Positions 1 through 10,281 of a DNA stretch of 64,000 nucleotides are shown in pieces. Position 1 is the first letter of the stretch, and each line of letters starts with the position of its first letter. Made by a program: the position numbers and the translations under genes. Source of the stretch: Streptomyces toxytricini (lineage in GTDB: Bacteria; Actinomycetota; Actinomycetes; Streptomycetales; Streptomycetaceae); NCBI RefSeq assembly GCF_014649915.1, contig NZ_BMTY01000002.1, positions 336,081 to 400,080 of the forward strand, in the 5' to 3' direction. A model generated the notes under the pieces. That model was not told the origin of the DNA, searched no databases, and saw nothing but the letters and a program-made list of their open reading frames with translations.

Positions 1-405
1 CTCACCGAGGCCCACCTGCTGCCGGGGGCGATGCTCCGGAACAACCACCTGCACTTCATCTGCCGCGACCAGAAGCTCCGCGTCGAGAACGCGGACACCT
101 CCTGGACCGGCGACTACGAGCAGGGACAGGAGATCTCCGTCCCGCTCAAGAACATGGACGGCCGCTACGTCGCCGACCAGCGGACGCTGGACGAACTGGA
201 GGGCGAGGGCCGAGTGGCCTTCCGCTACCTCGACTTCAACCCCAACGGCTCGCTGAACGACATCGCAGGCATCACCAACGCCGCCGGCAACGTCGTCGGC
301 CTCATGCCGCACCCCGAGCACGCGGTCGAGCCGCTGATCGGGACCGGCCGCACCGACGGCCTCGGATTCTTCACCTCGATCCTGAAGAAGCTGGTCTCCG
401 CATGA
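1..405 (+). CDS. purQ: Phosphoribosylformylglycinamidine synthase subunit PurQ, C-terminal part
   Basis: The reading frame is open from the first base of the window, so the start lies upstream and about 134 C-terminal residues are visible. PurQ is the glutaminase subunit of FGAM synthase (step 4 of de novo purine synthesis) and supplies ammonia to PurL. The C-terminal motif MPHPEHAVE carries the His and Glu of the class I amidotransferase triad; the nucleophilic Cys would lie upstream. The stop overlaps the purL start by 4 bp (ATGA), which suggests translational coupling. A separate small PurS is expected just outside the window. Confidence 0.95.
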   Translation, partial: LTEAHLLPGAMLRNNHLHFICRDQKLRVENADTSWTGDYEQGQEISVPLKNMDGRYVADQRTLDELEGEGRVAFRYLDFNPNGSLNDIAGITNAAGNVVGLMPHPEHAVEPLIGTGRTDGLGFFTSILKKLVSA

Positions 406-2651
406 CTCTGGACACCGTCAAGCACGCCGCCGGGACCCCGGACGCGGCGCAGCCCTGGAAGGAACTCGGCCTCAAGGAGGACGAGTACCAGCGCATCCGC
501 GAGATCCTCGGCCGCCGCCCCACGGGCGCCGAGCTCGCCATGTACTCCGTGATGTGGTCCGAGCACTGCTCGTACAAGAGCAGCAAGGTCCACCTGCGCC
601 AGTTCGGCGAGAAGGCCCCGGCCAACGACGCCATGCTCGTCGGCATCGGCGAGAACGCCGGCGTCGTCGACGTCGGCCAGGGCTACGCGGTCACCTTCAA
701 GGTCGAGTCGCACAACCACCCCTCGTACATCGAGCCCTACCAGGGCGCGGCGACGGGCGTCGGCGGCATCGTCCGCGACATCCTCGCCATGGGCGCCCGC
801 CCGGTCGCCGTCGTCGACCCGCTGCGCTTCGGCGCCGCCGACCACCCCGACACCAAGCGCGTCCTGCCGGGCGTCGTCGCGGGCATCGGCGGCTACGGCA
901 ACTGCCTGGGACTGCCCAACATCGGCGGCGAGGTCGTCTTCGACGCCTGCTACCAGGGCAACCCGCTGGTCAACGCCGGCTGCATCGGCGTGATGAAGCA
1001 CGAGGACATCCACCTCGCCAAGGCCTCCGGCCCCGGCAACAAGGTGATCCTCTACGGCGCCCGCACCGGCGGCGACGGCATCGGCGGCGTCTCGGTCCTC
1101 GCGTCCGAGACCTTCGACGACACGAAGCCGACCAAGCGCCCCGCCGTCCAGGTCGGCGACCCCTTCCAGGAGAAGCTCCTCATCGAGTGCACCCTGGAGA
1201 TCTTCAAGGAGAAGCTGGTCGCGGGCATCCAGGACCTCGGCGGCGCAGGCCTGTCCTGCGCCACCTCCGAGCTGGCCTCCGCGGGCTCCGGCGGCATGCG
1301 CGTCGAGCTCGACACGGTGCCGCTGCGCGACGCGACGCTCTCGCCCGAGGAGATCCTCATGAGCGAGTCGCAGGAGCGCATGTGCGCGATCGTCGAGCCG
1401 CAGCACGTCGACCGCTTCATGGAGATCTGCGAGAAGTGGGACGTCATCGCCACCGTCATCGGCGAGGTGACCGACGGCGAGCGCCTGGAGATCTTCTGGC
1501 ACGGCGAGCAGATCGTGGACGTGCCCCCGGGCACCGTCGCCCACGAGGGCCCGGTCTACCAGCGCCCGTACGCCCGCCCCGACTGGCAGGACGCCCTCCA
1601 GGCCGACGACGCGGGCAAGCTGCCCCGCCCGCAGACCTCCGAGGAGCTCCGCGCGCAGGTCCTGGCCCTGGTCTCCTCCCCGAACCAGGCCTCCAAGTCC
1701 TGGGTCACCGACCAGTACGACCGGTTCGTGCAGGGCAACACCGTCCTCGCGCAGCCGGAGGACGCCGGCATCGTCCGCATCGACGAGGAGTCCGACCTCG
1801 GCGTGGCCATGGCGACCGACGGCAACGGCCGCTACGCCAAGCTCGACCCGTACACGGGCGCGCAGCTGGCGCTGGCGGAGGCGTACCGCAACGTCGCCGC
1901 GACCGGTGCCAAGCCGCTGGCCGTCTCCGACTGCCTGAACTTCGGCTCGCCCGAGGACCCGGGCGTCATGTGGCAGTTCGCCGAGGCCTGCCGCGGTCTC
2001 GCGGACGCCTGCCTGGAGCTGGGCACGCCGGTGACCGGCGGCAACGTCTCGCTGTACAACCAGACCGGCGACACCGCGATCCACCCGACCCCGGTCGTGG
2101 CGGTCCTCGGCGTCATCGACGACGTCAACCGGCGCACGCCGATGGCGTTCGCCGAGCCCGGCCAGCTGCTGTACCTGCTCGGCGACACCGCCGAGGAGTT
2201 CGGCGGCTCCGCCTGGTCGCAGGTCGTCCACGACCACCTCGGCGGCCTCCCGCCGAAGGTGGACCTGGGCCGCGAGAAGCTGCTCGCCGAGATCCTGATC
2301 GCCGCCTCGCGCGACGGCATGGTCGACGCGGCGCACGACGTCTCCGACGGCGGCGTGGTCCAGGCGCTCACCGAGTCCTGCCTGCGCGGCGGGAACGGCG
2401 CCCGGATCGTGGTCCCCGAGGGCCTCGACGCGTTCACCTTCCTGTTCTCCGAGTCCGCGGGCCGGGCCGTCGTTGCCGTCCCGCGCAGCGAGGAGCTCCG
2501 CTTCACCGACATGTGCGGCGCGCGGGGCCTGCCCGCCACCCGCATCGGTGTCGTGGACGGCGAGGAGATCGAGGTCCAGGGCGAGTTCACGATCCCGCTG
2601 GCCGAGCTCCGCGAGGCCCACGAGGCGACGATCCCCGGCCTGCTGGCCTGA
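402..2651 (+). CDS. purL: Phosphoribosylformylglycinamidine synthase subunit PurL
   Basis: This 749-residue protein is the ATP-dependent synthetase subunit of FGAM synthase, converting FGAR to FGAM with ammonia from PurQ. Its length fits the short PurL that works with separate PurQ and PurS, not the roughly 1300-residue fused enterobacterial enzyme. The N-terminal part has the conserved VESHNHPS segment near residue 100, followed by two AIR-synthase-like halves ([13 protein letters not shown] in the first, [14 protein letters not shown] in the second). The start overlaps the purQ stop. The next gene follows after about 90 bp and is unrelated to purines. Confidence 0.97.
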   Translation: MTLDTVKHAAGTPDAAQPWKELGLKEDEYQRIREILGRRPTGAELAMYSVMWSEHCSYKSSKVHLRQFGEKAPANDAMLVGIGENAGVVDVGQGYAVTFKVESHNHPSYIEPYQGAATGVGGIVRDILAMGARPVAVVDPLRFGAADHPDTKRVLPGVVAGIGGYGNCLGLPNIGGEVVFDACYQGNPLVNAGCIGVMKHEDIHLAKASGPGNKVILYGARTGGDGIGGVSVLASETFDDTKPTKRPAVQVGDPFQEKLLIECTLEIFKEKLVAGIQDLGGAGLSCATSELASAGSGGMRVELDTVPLRDATLSPEEILMSESQERMCAIVEPQHVDRFMEICEKWDVIATVIGEVTDGERLEIFWHGEQIVDVPPGTVAHEGPVYQRPYARPDWQDALQADDAGKLPRPQTSEELRAQVLALVSSPNQASKSWVTDQYDRFVQGNTVLAQPEDAGIVRIDEESDLGVAMATDGNGRYAKLDPYTGAQLALAEAYRNVAATGAKPLAVSDCLNFGSPEDPGVMWQFAEACRGLADACLELGTPVTGGNVSLYNQTGDTAIHPTPVVAVLGVIDDVNRRTPMAFAEPGQLLYLLGDTAEEFGGSAWSQVVHDHLGGLPPKVDLGREKLLAEILIAASRDGMVDAAHDVSDGGVVQALTESCLRGGNGARIVVPEGLDAFTFLFSESAGRAVVAVPRSEELRFTDMCGARGLPATRIGVVDGEEIEVQGEFTIPLAELREAHEATIPGLLA

Positions 2652-2738
2652 TCCGCCCCGTCCCGCAGCGCGGCGGGCGCCCCACCCCGGGTGCCCGCCG
2701 TGCTGCGGCCGCCGCGGCCGATCGGGCACACTCGCCGC

Positions 2739-3533
2739 ATGGCACCCAGGACCCGTCGCCCGCGCACCTACGACGCCGTGAAGATCCGAGCCGCCGTCAC
2801 GGCGCAGTTCGGCCATCTCGCCGACGCGGTACGGGAGCTGACGCCCGAACAGCTCGCCCGCCCCGCCGGGCTGGGCGAGTGGACCGTCGCCGACCTCGCC
2901 GCGCACGTCGCCTGGATCGCCGACTCCCTGGCCGCCGGCCTGGCCCGCCCCCCGGCCGCCGTCCCCGAGCTCACGGCCGTCGAGTGGCCCTCCGCGACCG
3001 CCTCGCTCGCCGGGAAGATCGCCGAGGCGGCCAAGGAGACCCTCGCGGGTGCCCCGCTCGCCGAGCTGTACGAGCGCGCCGGGGCCCGCATGGCAGAGCA
3101 GCTCGCGGCGAACCCGGTCGGCAGCCGGGTCCTGCACCTGTGGGTCGGCGACATGACACTCGCCGACTTCCTCGTCACCCGGGCCGTGGAGCTCACCGTC
3201 CACACCGACGACCTCAACCGGGCCGCGGGCCTGGACGTCCCGATCGAGCGGCAGGCGCTCGCCGCCACCACGCGGCTGCTCGCCGACGCGCTCGCGCTGG
3301 CCGCGCCGGGCGGGGCGGTGGAGGTGCGGATCCCGCCGTTCGCGGTGGTCCAGTGCATCGAGGGCCCCCGGCACACCCGCGGCACCCCGCCGGGTGTCGT
3401 GGAGACCGACCCGCTGACGTGGATCCGGCTGGCCACCGGGCGTATGCGCTGGGCGGAGGCCCTCGCCGACGCCCGTGTCACGGCCAGCGGCGAGCGGGCC
3501 GACCTCGCGGCGCTGCTGCCGGTGATGAGCTGA
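2739..3533 (+). CDS. Maleylpyruvate-isomerase / sterol-carrier family protein
   Basis: This 264-residue protein has an N-terminal four-helix DinB-like domain of the mycothiol-dependent maleylpyruvate isomerase type. The WTVADLAAHVAWI stretch and the later ELTVHTDDL segment carry the His residues that bind metal in the family. The C-terminal third (IPPFAVVQCIEG to ALLPVMS) resembles the sterol-carrier-like domain of the same proteins. I chose the ATG at 2739, which begins MAPRTRR; an upstream in-frame ATG at 2691 would add 16 low-complexity residues. Proteins of this family are often found next to purL in Streptomyces. A mycothiol-linked transfer or isomerase role is plausible, but the substrate is unknown. 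Confidence 0.75.
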   Translation: MAPRTRRPRTYDAVKIRAAVTAQFGHLADAVRELTPEQLARPAGLGEWTVADLAAHVAWIADSLAAGLARPPAAVPELTAVEWPSATASLAGKIAEAAKETLAGAPLAELYERAGARMAEQLAANPVGSRVLHLWVGDMTLADFLVTRAVELTVHTDDLNRAAGLDVPIERQALAATTRLLADALALAAPGGAVEVRIPPFAVVQCIEGPRHTRGTPPGVVETDPLTWIRLATGRMRWAEALADARVTASGERADLAALLPVMS

Positions 3534-3615
3534 ATCCGGCCACCGCAGCAGCGGATGCCGACGGGGCCGGCCCGCGCCCGCGGAACCGGTCCGGCCCGCC
3601 GCCCGTCCCACCGGC

Positions 3616-4452
3616 ATGCGAACGCTCCGGAACCTCCCCGCAGCCCTCGTCGCCCTCCTGGCCCTCGCCGCGACCTCCGCATGCGGCGACGGCGGCGCCC
3701 CACCCGGCGCCTCCGCGGGCCCCGACTTCGCCGGCAAGTGGTCGGTACGGAGCCTCACGGCCGGCGGCCGCACCCTGACCGCACCGCCCACCGCGCACGT
3801 GGACTTCGAGGCCGGCGCCGCCGGCCGGGCCGAGGCCAAGGGCAACTACGGCTGCAACGGCTTCACCGCGGCCGTCGCCCACGAGCCCGCCGGCCGGCAG
3901 GCCACCGCCCTCACCGTCGAACCCGGTGCGTCGACCACCATGGCCTGCGAGCACAGCGCCTTCGAGGCCGAGTTCGCCAAGGTGCTCCGCGGCCGCATGG
4001 AGGCCCGGCGCGGCCCCGGGGACCGGCTCACCCTGAAGGCCGCCGACGGCGGCACCGTCGACCTGGTGCTGCGCGCCCCGGTCCCGGACGCCCCGCTCAC
4101 CGCCACCCAGTGGACCGTCACCGCCCTGCTCAGCGGCGGTACGGCGGCCTCCGTCCCGGCCCCCGCGGCCGGCCGGGCCGTCCTGCGGATCGGCCCCGAC
4201 GGCACCGCGGACGGCAACCTCGGGTGCAACCGGTTCTCCGCCCCGGCCGCCGTCGAGGGCGACCGGATCACCTTCGGCGAGGTGACGTCGACCCGGGTCG
4301 CCTGCACCGGCCCCGAGGGCGACCTGGAGCGCACCCTCACCGAACTCCTCGGCAGCGGCCCCCTCACCTGGCGGATCCGCGCGCACACCCTCACCCTGAC
4401 CGCGCCCGACGGCCGCGGGCTGACCGCCGAAGCGGCTTCCGCGGCCGAGTGA
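3616..4452 (+). CDS. META-domain lipoprotein
   Basis: This 278-residue protein begins with a signal peptide (RTLRNLPAALVALLALAA) ending in the lipobox ATSAC, so Cys23 is the predicted lipidated residue and the protein should sit on the outer face of the membrane. Two META (HslJ-like) domains follow. They are marked by the paired motifs KGNYGCNGF near residue 75 and DGNLGCNRF near residue 195, each with a second Cys further on (TMACEH, RVACTG). META domains are small beta-barrels of unclear function, linked in other bacteria to heat or antibiotic tolerance. No enzymatic role can be assigned. Confidence 0.85.
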   Translation: MRTLRNLPAALVALLALAATSACGDGGAPPGASAGPDFAGKWSVRSLTAGGRTLTAPPTAHVDFEAGAAGRAEAKGNYGCNGFTAAVAHEPAGRQATALTVEPGASTTMACEHSAFEAEFAKVLRGRMEARRGPGDRLTLKAADGGTVDLVLRAPVPDAPLTATQWTVTALLSGGTAASVPAPAAGRAVLRIGPDGTADGNLGCNRFSAPAAVEGDRITFGEVTSTRVACTGPEGDLERTLTELLGSGPLTWRIRAHTLTLTAPDGRGLTAEAASAAE

Positions 4453-4780
4453 CCCGTACGAACGCACGGGAAAAAGGGAAAGAAAAGGAAAAGAAACACG
4501 GCGTTCCCGGCGGCCCCGCCCCGCCCGCAAGCAGAAAGCGGAGCGGGATCCGCCGACCGCCGCCCCGGCGCCGCCGGCCGCCGTCCCGCAGCGCTCACGC
4601 CGCTCTCGCCGCGACACCGCAGGAAGAGCGCCCATTGCATCGGCAGGTGCGTGTCAACCACCGCATTTGCGGATATCGGACCCGTCACCCTCCGCAGGGG
4701 TTACCCGACTGTCCGCACTGTGACTTTTACGGTCAGTCCCCAATTCGGACCAGTGGTCGATCTCGCCTACACTCGGTGGC
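4453..4780 (+). promoter_or_regulatory. Intergenic region with purF promoter and near-leaderless start
   Basis: This 328-bp gap holds an unusually A-rich purine tract at about 4467-4496, out of character with the GC-rich surroundings. Close to purF it carries a promoter-like pair: TTCGGA (4744-4749), an 18-bp spacer, and TACACT (4768-4773). The GTG start of purF is 8 bp past the -10 box, so transcription should begin at or within a base or two of the start codon. That predicts a leaderless mRNA and fits the lack of a good Shine-Dalgarno sequence. I see no gene here. Confidence 0.55.
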
Positions 4781-6298
4781 GTGCCTCGTGGTGATGGACG
4801 ACTCAACCACGACCTGCTCCCCGGCGAAAAGGGCCCCCAGGACGCTTGCGGCGTCTTCGGTGTCTGGGCTCCGGGTGAAGAGGTCGCCAAGCTCACCTAC
4901 TTCGGACTGTATGCACTGCAGCACCGCGGACAGGAGTCCGCGGGCATCGCTGTGAGCAACGGTTCCCAGATCCTCGTCTTCAAGGACATGGGACTCGTCT
5001 CCCAGGTCTTCGACGAAACCTCCCTCGGATCGCTCCAAGGTCATATCGCGGTCGGTCACGCCCGCTACTCGACCACCGGCGCGTCCGTCTGGGAGAACGC
5101 CCAGCCGACCTTCCGCGCGACCGCCCACGGCTCCATCGCCCTGGGCCACAACGGCAACCTGGTGAACACCGCCGAGCTTGCCGAGATGGTCGCCGACCTC
5201 CCCCGACAGGACGGCCGCGCCACCCAGGTGGCGGCCACCAACGACACCGACCTCGTCACGGCCCTGCTGGCCGGCCAGACGGACGACGAGGGCCGCCCCA
5301 TGACCGTCGAGGAGTCGGCCGCCAAGGTCCTCCCGCAGGTCAAGGGCGCCTTCTCGCTGGTCTTCATGGACGAGACCACCCTCTACACCGCCCGTGACCC
5401 GCAGGGCATCCGCCCGCTGGTCCTCGGCCGCCTGGAGCGCGGCTGGGTGGTCGCGAGCGAGACCGCCGCCCTCGACATCGTGGGCGCCAGCTTCGTCCGC
5501 GAGGTGGAGCCCGGCGAGCTCATCGCCATCGACGAGAACGGCCTGCGCACCTCCCGATTCGCAGAAGCGAAGCCCAAGGGCTGTGTGTTCGAGTACGTCT
5601 ACCTGGCGCGCCCGGACACCGACATCGCCGGCCGGAACGTCTACCTCTCGCGCGTCGAGATGGGCCGGCGCCTCGCCAAGGAGGCCCCGGTCGACGCCGA
5701 CCTGGTGATAGCGACGCCGGAATCCGGCACGCCGGCCGCCGTCGGCTACGCCGAGGCGAGCGGCATCCCGTACGGCTCCGGCCTGGTCAAGAACGCCTAC
5801 GTCGGCCGGACCTTCATCCAGCCCTCGCAGACGATCCGCCAGCTGGGCATCCGCCTCAAGCTCAACCCCCTCAAGGAAGTCATCCGGGGCAAGCGCCTGG
5901 TGGTCGTGGACGACTCGATCGTCCGCGGCAACACCCAGCGCGCGCTGGTCCGCATGCTCCGCGAGGCCGGTGCGGCCGAGGTCCACATCCGGATCTCCTC
6001 GCCGCCGGTGAAGTGGCCGTGCTTCTTCGGCATCGACTTCGCCACCCGGGCCGAGCTGATCGCCAACGGCATGAGCGTCGAGGAGATCGGCACCTCGCTG
6101 GGCGCGGACTCCCTCGCGTACATCTCCCTCGACGCCATGGTCGAGGCGACGACCATCCAGAAGCCGAACCTCTGCCGCGCCTGCTTCGACGGCGAGTACC
6201 CCATGGAGCTGCCCGACCCGCAGCTGCTGGGCAAGCAGCTCCTGGAGACCGAGCTGGCCGGCGGCACCGACGCCGCCGACGCGCTGCGCCGCCCGTAG
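4781..6298 (+). CDS. purF: Amidophosphoribosyltransferase PurF
   Basis: This 505-residue enzyme catalyses the first committed purine step, PRPP plus glutamine to phosphoribosylamine. The N-terminal class II glutaminase nucleophile is Cys23 in QDACGVFGVW, so a short propeptide (residues 1-22) must be cleaved for activity, as in the Bacillus-type enzyme. The PRPP-binding motif VVVDDSIVRGNT lies near residue 370. Three cysteines (KWPCFFG, LCRACFDG) are in the places expected for the Fe-S type enzyme. The GTG start is nearly leaderless. purM follows after 96 bp in the same direction. Confidence 0.97.
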   Translation: MPRGDGRLNHDLLPGEKGPQDACGVFGVWAPGEEVAKLTYFGLYALQHRGQESAGIAVSNGSQILVFKDMGLVSQVFDETSLGSLQGHIAVGHARYSTTGASVWENAQPTFRATAHGSIALGHNGNLVNTAELAEMVADLPRQDGRATQVAATNDTDLVTALLAGQTDDEGRPMTVEESAAKVLPQVKGAFSLVFMDETTLYTARDPQGIRPLVLGRLERGWVVASETAALDIVGASFVREVEPGELIAIDENGLRTSRFAEAKPKGCVFEYVYLARPDTDIAGRNVYLSRVEMGRRLAKEAPVDADLVIATPESGTPAAVGYAEASGIPYGSGLVKNAYVGRTFIQPSQTIRQLGIRLKLNPLKEVIRGKRLVVVDDSIVRGNTQRALVRMLREAGAAEVHIRISSPPVKWPCFFGIDFATRAELIANGMSVEEIGTSLGADSLAYISLDAMVEATTIQKPNLCRACFDGEYPMELPDPQLLGKQLLETELAGGTDAADALRRP

Positions 6299-6394
6299 CC
6301 CGCATTCCGCTCAACCTGCGCCGGGCCCTGTCTTTCAAGCTTTTCCCAGGGCCCGGCACTCCACGCAGTAACGACACGAAAGCTCTCTCCTGTC

Positions 6395-7465
6395 ATGACA
6401 GAGAAGACCACCGGTGCCAGCTACGCCGCGGCGGGCGTCGACATCGAAGCGGGGGACCGCGCCGTCGAGCTGATGAAGGAGTGGGTGAAGAAGACGCAGC
6501 GCCCCGAGGTCCTCGGCGGCCTGGGCGGCTTCGCCGGCCTCTTCGACGCCTCCGCCCTCAAGCGCTACGAGCGCCCCCTGCTGGCCTCTGCCACCGACGG
6601 GGTGGGCACGAAGGTCGACATCGCCCGCCAGATGGGCGTCTACGACACGATCGGCCACGACCTGGTCGCCATGGTCATGGACGACATCGTGGTGTGCGGT
6701 GCCGAGCCGCTCTTCATGACGGACTACATCTGCGTGGGCAAGGTCCACCCGGAGCGCGTCGCCGCCATCGTCAAGGGCATCGCCGAGGGCTGCGTCCTCG
6801 CCGGCTGCGCCCTGGTCGGCGGCGAGACCGCCGAGCACCCGGGCCTCCTCGGCCCGGACGACTTCGACGTGGCGGGCGCGGGCACCGGCGTCGTCGAGTA
6901 CGACGCCCTGCTCGGCGCGGATCGCATCCGTACGGGTGACGCGGTCATCGCGATGGCGTCGTCCGGCCTTCACTCGAACGGGTACTCGCTCGTCCGGCAC
7001 GTCCTCTTCGACCGCGCCGGGATGTCGCTCGACGCCCACGTCGAGGAGCTCGGCCGGACCCTCGGCGAGGAGCTGCTGGAGCCCACCAAGATCTACTCGC
7101 TGGACTGCCTGGCCCTCACCCGCACCGCCGAGGTCCACGCCTTCTCGCACATCACCGGCGGCGGCCTCGCGGCCAACCTGGCCCGGGTCGTCCCGGATCA
7201 CCTGCACGCCACCGTCGACCGGTCGACGTGGACGCCCGGCGCGATCTTCGACCTCGTCGGCACGGCCGGCGCCGTGGAGCAGCTGGAGCTGGAGAAGACC
7301 CTGAACATGGGCGTCGGCATGATGGCCGTCGTCCCGCAGGAGTCGGTGGACGTGGCGCTGACCGCGCTGGCCGACCGGGGCGTCGACGCCTGGGTCGCGG
7401 GCGCGATCACCGAGCGCGGCGAGCACACCTCGGGAGCCGAGCTGACCGGGTCCTACGCGAGCTGA
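6395..7465 (+). CDS. purM: Phosphoribosylformylglycinamidine cyclo-ligase PurM (AIR synthetase)
   Basis: This 356-residue enzyme closes the imidazole ring of FGAM to give AIR, using ATP. It has the N-terminal motif ATDGVGTKVDIARQ near residue 65, the GGETAEHPG motif near residue 145, and the family's HITGGGLAANLARV near residue 250. Its length is typical. It is the last purine gene of this group and is followed within 10 bp by a strong hairpin that should end the purF-purM transcript. Confidence 0.97.
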   Translation: MTEKTTGASYAAAGVDIEAGDRAVELMKEWVKKTQRPEVLGGLGGFAGLFDASALKRYERPLLASATDGVGTKVDIARQMGVYDTIGHDLVAMVMDDIVVCGAEPLFMTDYICVGKVHPERVAAIVKGIAEGCVLAGCALVGGETAEHPGLLGPDDFDVAGAGTGVVEYDALLGADRIRTGDAVIAMASSGLHSNGYSLVRHVLFDRAGMSLDAHVEELGRTLGEELLEPTKIYSLDCLALTRTAEVHAFSHITGGGLAANLARVVPDHLHATVDRSTWTPGAIFDLVGTAGAVEQLELEKTLNMGVGMMAVVPQESVDVALTALADRGVDAWVAGAITERGEHTSGAELTGSYAS

Positions 7466-7474
7466 GGGATGCAC

Positions 7475-7513
7475 GGAAACCCGGTCCGGGGCGGGGCCCC
7501 GGACCGGGTTTCC
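7475..7513. terminator. Intrinsic terminator between purM and the DUF3073 gene
   Basis: A perfect 17-bp stem (7475-7491 with 7497-7513) closes a 5-nt loop, and its outer end is ggaaaccc/gggtttcc. It lies between convergent genes and can work in both directions. There is no long T run, which is usual for Streptomyces hairpin terminators. Confidence 0.8.
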
Positions 7514-7564
7514 TGTGCTGTCGGAGCTGCTCGGCCGCGTGGGTGGCCGGCTACGGCTCAGGCG

Positions 7565-7828
7565 TCAAGCGCCGCGACGCTGTGCGGACGGGCCGGACTC
7601 GTCGTCCTCGTCCTCGTCGTCGTCGTTGTACATCTCCGCGTACTTGGCGTACGGGTCGTCGTCGTCCAGCTCGTCATCGACGTCGACCGGCTCGCTGACA
7701 GGCAGCAGCGGCGCCGTCGGCGATGCGCCCAGCTCGTTGGCCAGACGCGCAAGGTCAGTGCCGCCGCTGTTGTACTTCAGCTGGCGGGCGACCTTCGTCT
7801 GCTTGGCCTTGGCCCGGCCGCGCCCCAT
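7565..7828 (-). CDS. DUF3073 domain protein
   Basis: This 87-residue protein begins MGRGRAKAKQTKVARQLKY, the hallmark of the actinobacterial DUF3073 family: a basic N-terminus followed by a very acidic C-terminal half (DDELDDDDPYAKY, NDDDEDEDDE). The ATG at 7828 is preceded by a GAGGGGG ribosome site 8 nt upstream, so an extension starting at 7876 is unlikely. The function is unknown. The basic/acidic split suggests nucleic-acid or ribosome association, but that is inference. It is convergent with purM and separated from it by the terminator. Confidence 0.88.
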   Translation of the reverse strand: MGRGRAKAKQTKVARQLKYNSGGTDLARLANELGASPTAPLLPVSEPVDVDDELDDDDPYAKYAEMYNDDDEDEDDESGPSAQRRGA

Positions 7829-8109
7829 GGCTCGACCCCCTCGGTGACGGGGCTCGACGGCCCCAGAGTCTGACACGCGTTCATGGTTCGGATCGGGCTC
7901 TCCTCGGAGAGACCGTCCGTAGGGGTTTAACGGTACCTGCTTCCGCGGCCATACGGTACGCCGCCCGCATCACGCGCCCCGGTGCAGGACCACCGAGGCG
8001 CCCCGTCCTCGCTGGTCAGCTGCGATTTTAACTCTTTCCCGGCGGGCGACCCGCCGAAGCGCAGTGAGTTCCGTCTCGCCGCGCCCCGGCGGGTCCGCCC
8101 GTCAGGGGG

Positions 8110-9210
8110 TCAGGAGGCCTTCGCCGCCTTGGCGGCGCGGGCGTCCGCCATGCGCTGCTCGGCGATGCGGTCGGCGGCGGCGGCCGGCGGGATGCCGTCC
8201 GACTTCGCACGTGCGAAGATTTCGAGCGTGGTGTCGAAGATCTTCGTGGCCTTCGCCTTGCAGCGGTCGAAGTCGAAGCCGTGGAGCTCGTCGGCGACCT
8301 GGATGACGCCGCCCGCGTTGACCACGTAGTCGGGTGCGTAGAGGATCCCGCGGTCCGCGAGGTCCTTCTCGATGCCGGGGTGGGCGAGCTGGTTGTTCGC
8401 CGCGCCGCAGACGATCGTGGCGGTGAGCGCCGGGACGGTGTCGTCGTCGAGGGCGCCGCCGAGCGCGCAGGGGGCGTAGATGTCCAGGCCCTCGGTGCGG
8501 ATCAGCGCGTCCGTGTCGGCGACGGCGACGACCTGCGGGTGCTTGTCGAGGATGCGGCGGACGGACTCCTCGCGGACGTCCGTGATCACGACCTCGGCGC
8601 CGTCCTCCAGGAGGTGCTCGACCAGGTAGTGGCCGACCTTGCCGACGCCGGCCACGCCGACCTTGCGGCCGCGCAGGGTCGGGTCGCCCCACTGGTGCTG
8701 GGCGCTGGCGCGCATGCCCTGGAAGACGCCGAAGGCGGTGAGGACGGAGGAGTCGCCGGCGCCGCCGTTCTCGGGGGAGCGGCCGGTGGCCCAGCGGGTC
8801 TCGCGGGCGACGACGTCCATGTCGGCGACGTAGGTGCCGACGTCGCAGGCGGTGACGTAGCGGCCGCCGAGGGACTCCACGAAGCGGCCGTAGGCCAGCA
8901 GGAGCTCCTCGGTCTTGATGACGTCCGGGTCGCCGATGATGACGGCCTTGCCGCCGCCGAGGCCGAGGCCGGCCATGGCGTTCTTGTAGGACATGCCGCG
9001 CGAGAGGTTCAGCGCGTCGAGGACGGCCTCCTCGTCGGAGGCGTACGCGTGGAAGCGCGTGCCGCCGAGGGCGGGGCCCAGGGCGGTGGAGTGGATGGCG
9101 ATGACGGCCTTGAGTCCGGTGGCCCGGTCCTGGCACAGCACGACTTGCTCGTGGCCGCCCTGCTCCGTGCGGAACAGGGTGTGCAGGACGCCGTCGGTCA
9201 TTTCGGTCAC
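8110..9210 (-). CDS. vdh: Valine (branched-chain amino acid) dehydrogenase
   Basis: This 366-residue NAD-dependent enzyme is of the Glu/Leu/Phe/Val dehydrogenase family. Its closest remembered match is Streptomyces Vdh, which deaminates valine, leucine and isoleucine and feeds acyl-CoA precursors. The N-terminal catalytic domain contains GPALGGTRF and the substrate-binding segment GLGGGKAVI; the Rossmann domain has [12 protein letters not shown] chose the GTG at 9210 because GGGAG lies 8 nt upstream; an ATG at 9225 is in frame but lacks a ribosome site. The C-terminus is Ala/Lys-rich. The gene is divergent from the next one across about 215 bp with no clear promoter. Confidence 0.9.
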   Translation of the reverse strand: MTEMTDGVLHTLFRTEQGGHEQVVLCQDRATGLKAVIAIHSTALGPALGGTRFHAYASDEEAVLDALNLSRGMSYKNAMAGLGLGGGKAVIIGDPDVIKTEELLLAYGRFVESLGGRYVTACDVGTYVADMDVVARETRWATGRSPENGGAGDSSVLTAFGVFQGMRASAQHQWGDPTLRGRKVGVAGVGKVGHYLVEHLLEDGAEVVITDVREESVRRILDKHPQVVAVADTDALIRTEGLDIYAPCALGGALDDDTVPALTATIVCGAANNQLAHPGIEKDLADRGILYAPDYVVNAGGVIQVADELHGFDFDRCKAKATKIFDTTLEIFARAKSDGIPPAAAADRIAEQRMADARAAKAAKAS

Positions 9211-9426
9211 GGTGGTGACTCCCATGGAAGAGATGCGGCGGAATGACGCCCGCCCTGCGGGTGGGGGAGGGCGTGCTGGGAGCAGCGTAAGTCCAAAGCG
9301 CCGCCCGCAGACCCCCTGTCCGGGGATCGGAACACTCCCGGAGTACGGGCCGGCTCGCCGCTGCCGCCGGGGGCGGTCCGCGCGGCGGGCGGAGTAGGCC
9401 CGGGCGGGGCGGGGGAGTACGGAAGC

Positions 9427-10281
9427 GTGAGTGCATCCCGCGACCCCCGGCCGCCGTCCGAGCGCCCGGCGCCGACCGTCCCGTACGCCTCCTACCTGCG
9501 CGTCTACGAGCCGCTGGGGGCTTTCGCCGAGCCGGAGCGCACGCACTGGGCGGCGTACGCCCGGCGCGGGTCGGCGCCCACGGCCCAGGACGAACTGCGC
9601 CGGTCATTGGCGGAGTTGGCGCGCGTCCCGGTGGCGGGGGTGCCGCTGCGCGAGAGCTCTGACGCCTTCACGGCGGAGGTGGACGGGGTGCTGCTGGTCT
9701 GCCCGTGGCGGACCCGGCTGCGCGGCTGGCTGGCGCTGCAGGAGCTCGTCGAGGAGTTCCCGGCTCCGGTGCTGGACGCGGCGCTGCCCCCGGAGGCGCG
9801 GCGGCGGGCGGCCGAGGAGTACGAGCGCTGGCGGGCGCGGAACCCGGACGCGCGGCCGTGGATCCGCAGCTCGGTGTGGCAGGTGCCACTGCGCTGGTTC
9901 GTGCTCGTGTCGGACGATGAGCGGGAGTACCTGCCGGGCGAGCGGCTGCGGTACCGGACGCCGATGGTCCAGGCGCGGCGGCGGCTGGCCCGGGCGCTGC
10001 GGACGCTGCGCGAGGCGGAGGGGTACGAGATGCTCGCGGACGGGCTGGTCGGGGTCGGCAGCTGGCTGGAGGAGTTCCATCCGCGGTCGATGGTCGAACT
10101 GGACTACGGGGGGCTGGTGCACGCGCTGCCGGCGGAGCGGCTGGCGGCGGACCGGTCGGCCCGGGACGTCGCGGCCGGGATGGCGGCGCTGCGGTCCGGG
10201 GACGCGGCCGGGGCGGCGGAGGCGTACGCGGAATTGGGCGAGCGGTGGCGGGCGGTGCGGGAGAGACTGTTCGCCAACTAG
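9427..10281 (+). CDS. Conserved hypothetical protein upstream of bldC
   Basis: This 284-residue soluble protein begins at a GTG. I see no signal peptide, membrane segment or catalytic motif. It is rich in Arg, Glu and Trp (for example [14 protein letters not shown] near residue 150 and [17 protein letters not shown] near residue 215), and the C-terminal helix ([20 protein letters not shown]) looks TPR-like. Regular GC-rich codon use and the conserved position beside bldC support a real gene. I do not recognise a function. Confidence 0.8.
   Translation: MSASRDPRPPSERPAPTVPYASYLRVYEPLGAFAEPERTHWAAYARRGSAPTAQDELRRSLAELARVPVAGVPLRESSDAFTAEVDGVLLVCPWRTRLRGWLALQELVEEFPAPVLDAALPPEARRRAAEEYERWRARNPDARPWIRSSVWQVPLRWFVLVSDDEREYLPGERLRYRTPMVQARRRLARALRTLREAEGYEMLADGLVGVGSWLEEFHPRSMVELDYGGLVHALPAERLAADRSARDVAAGMAALRSGDAAGAAEAYAELGERWRAVRERLFAN

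Noticed and set aside
225..3845. A 1206-codon open frame on the minus strand
   Set aside because: Shadow of purL and neighbours; the opposite-strand proteins have clear family motifs, and the minus frame is low-complexity Arg/Gly/Ala.
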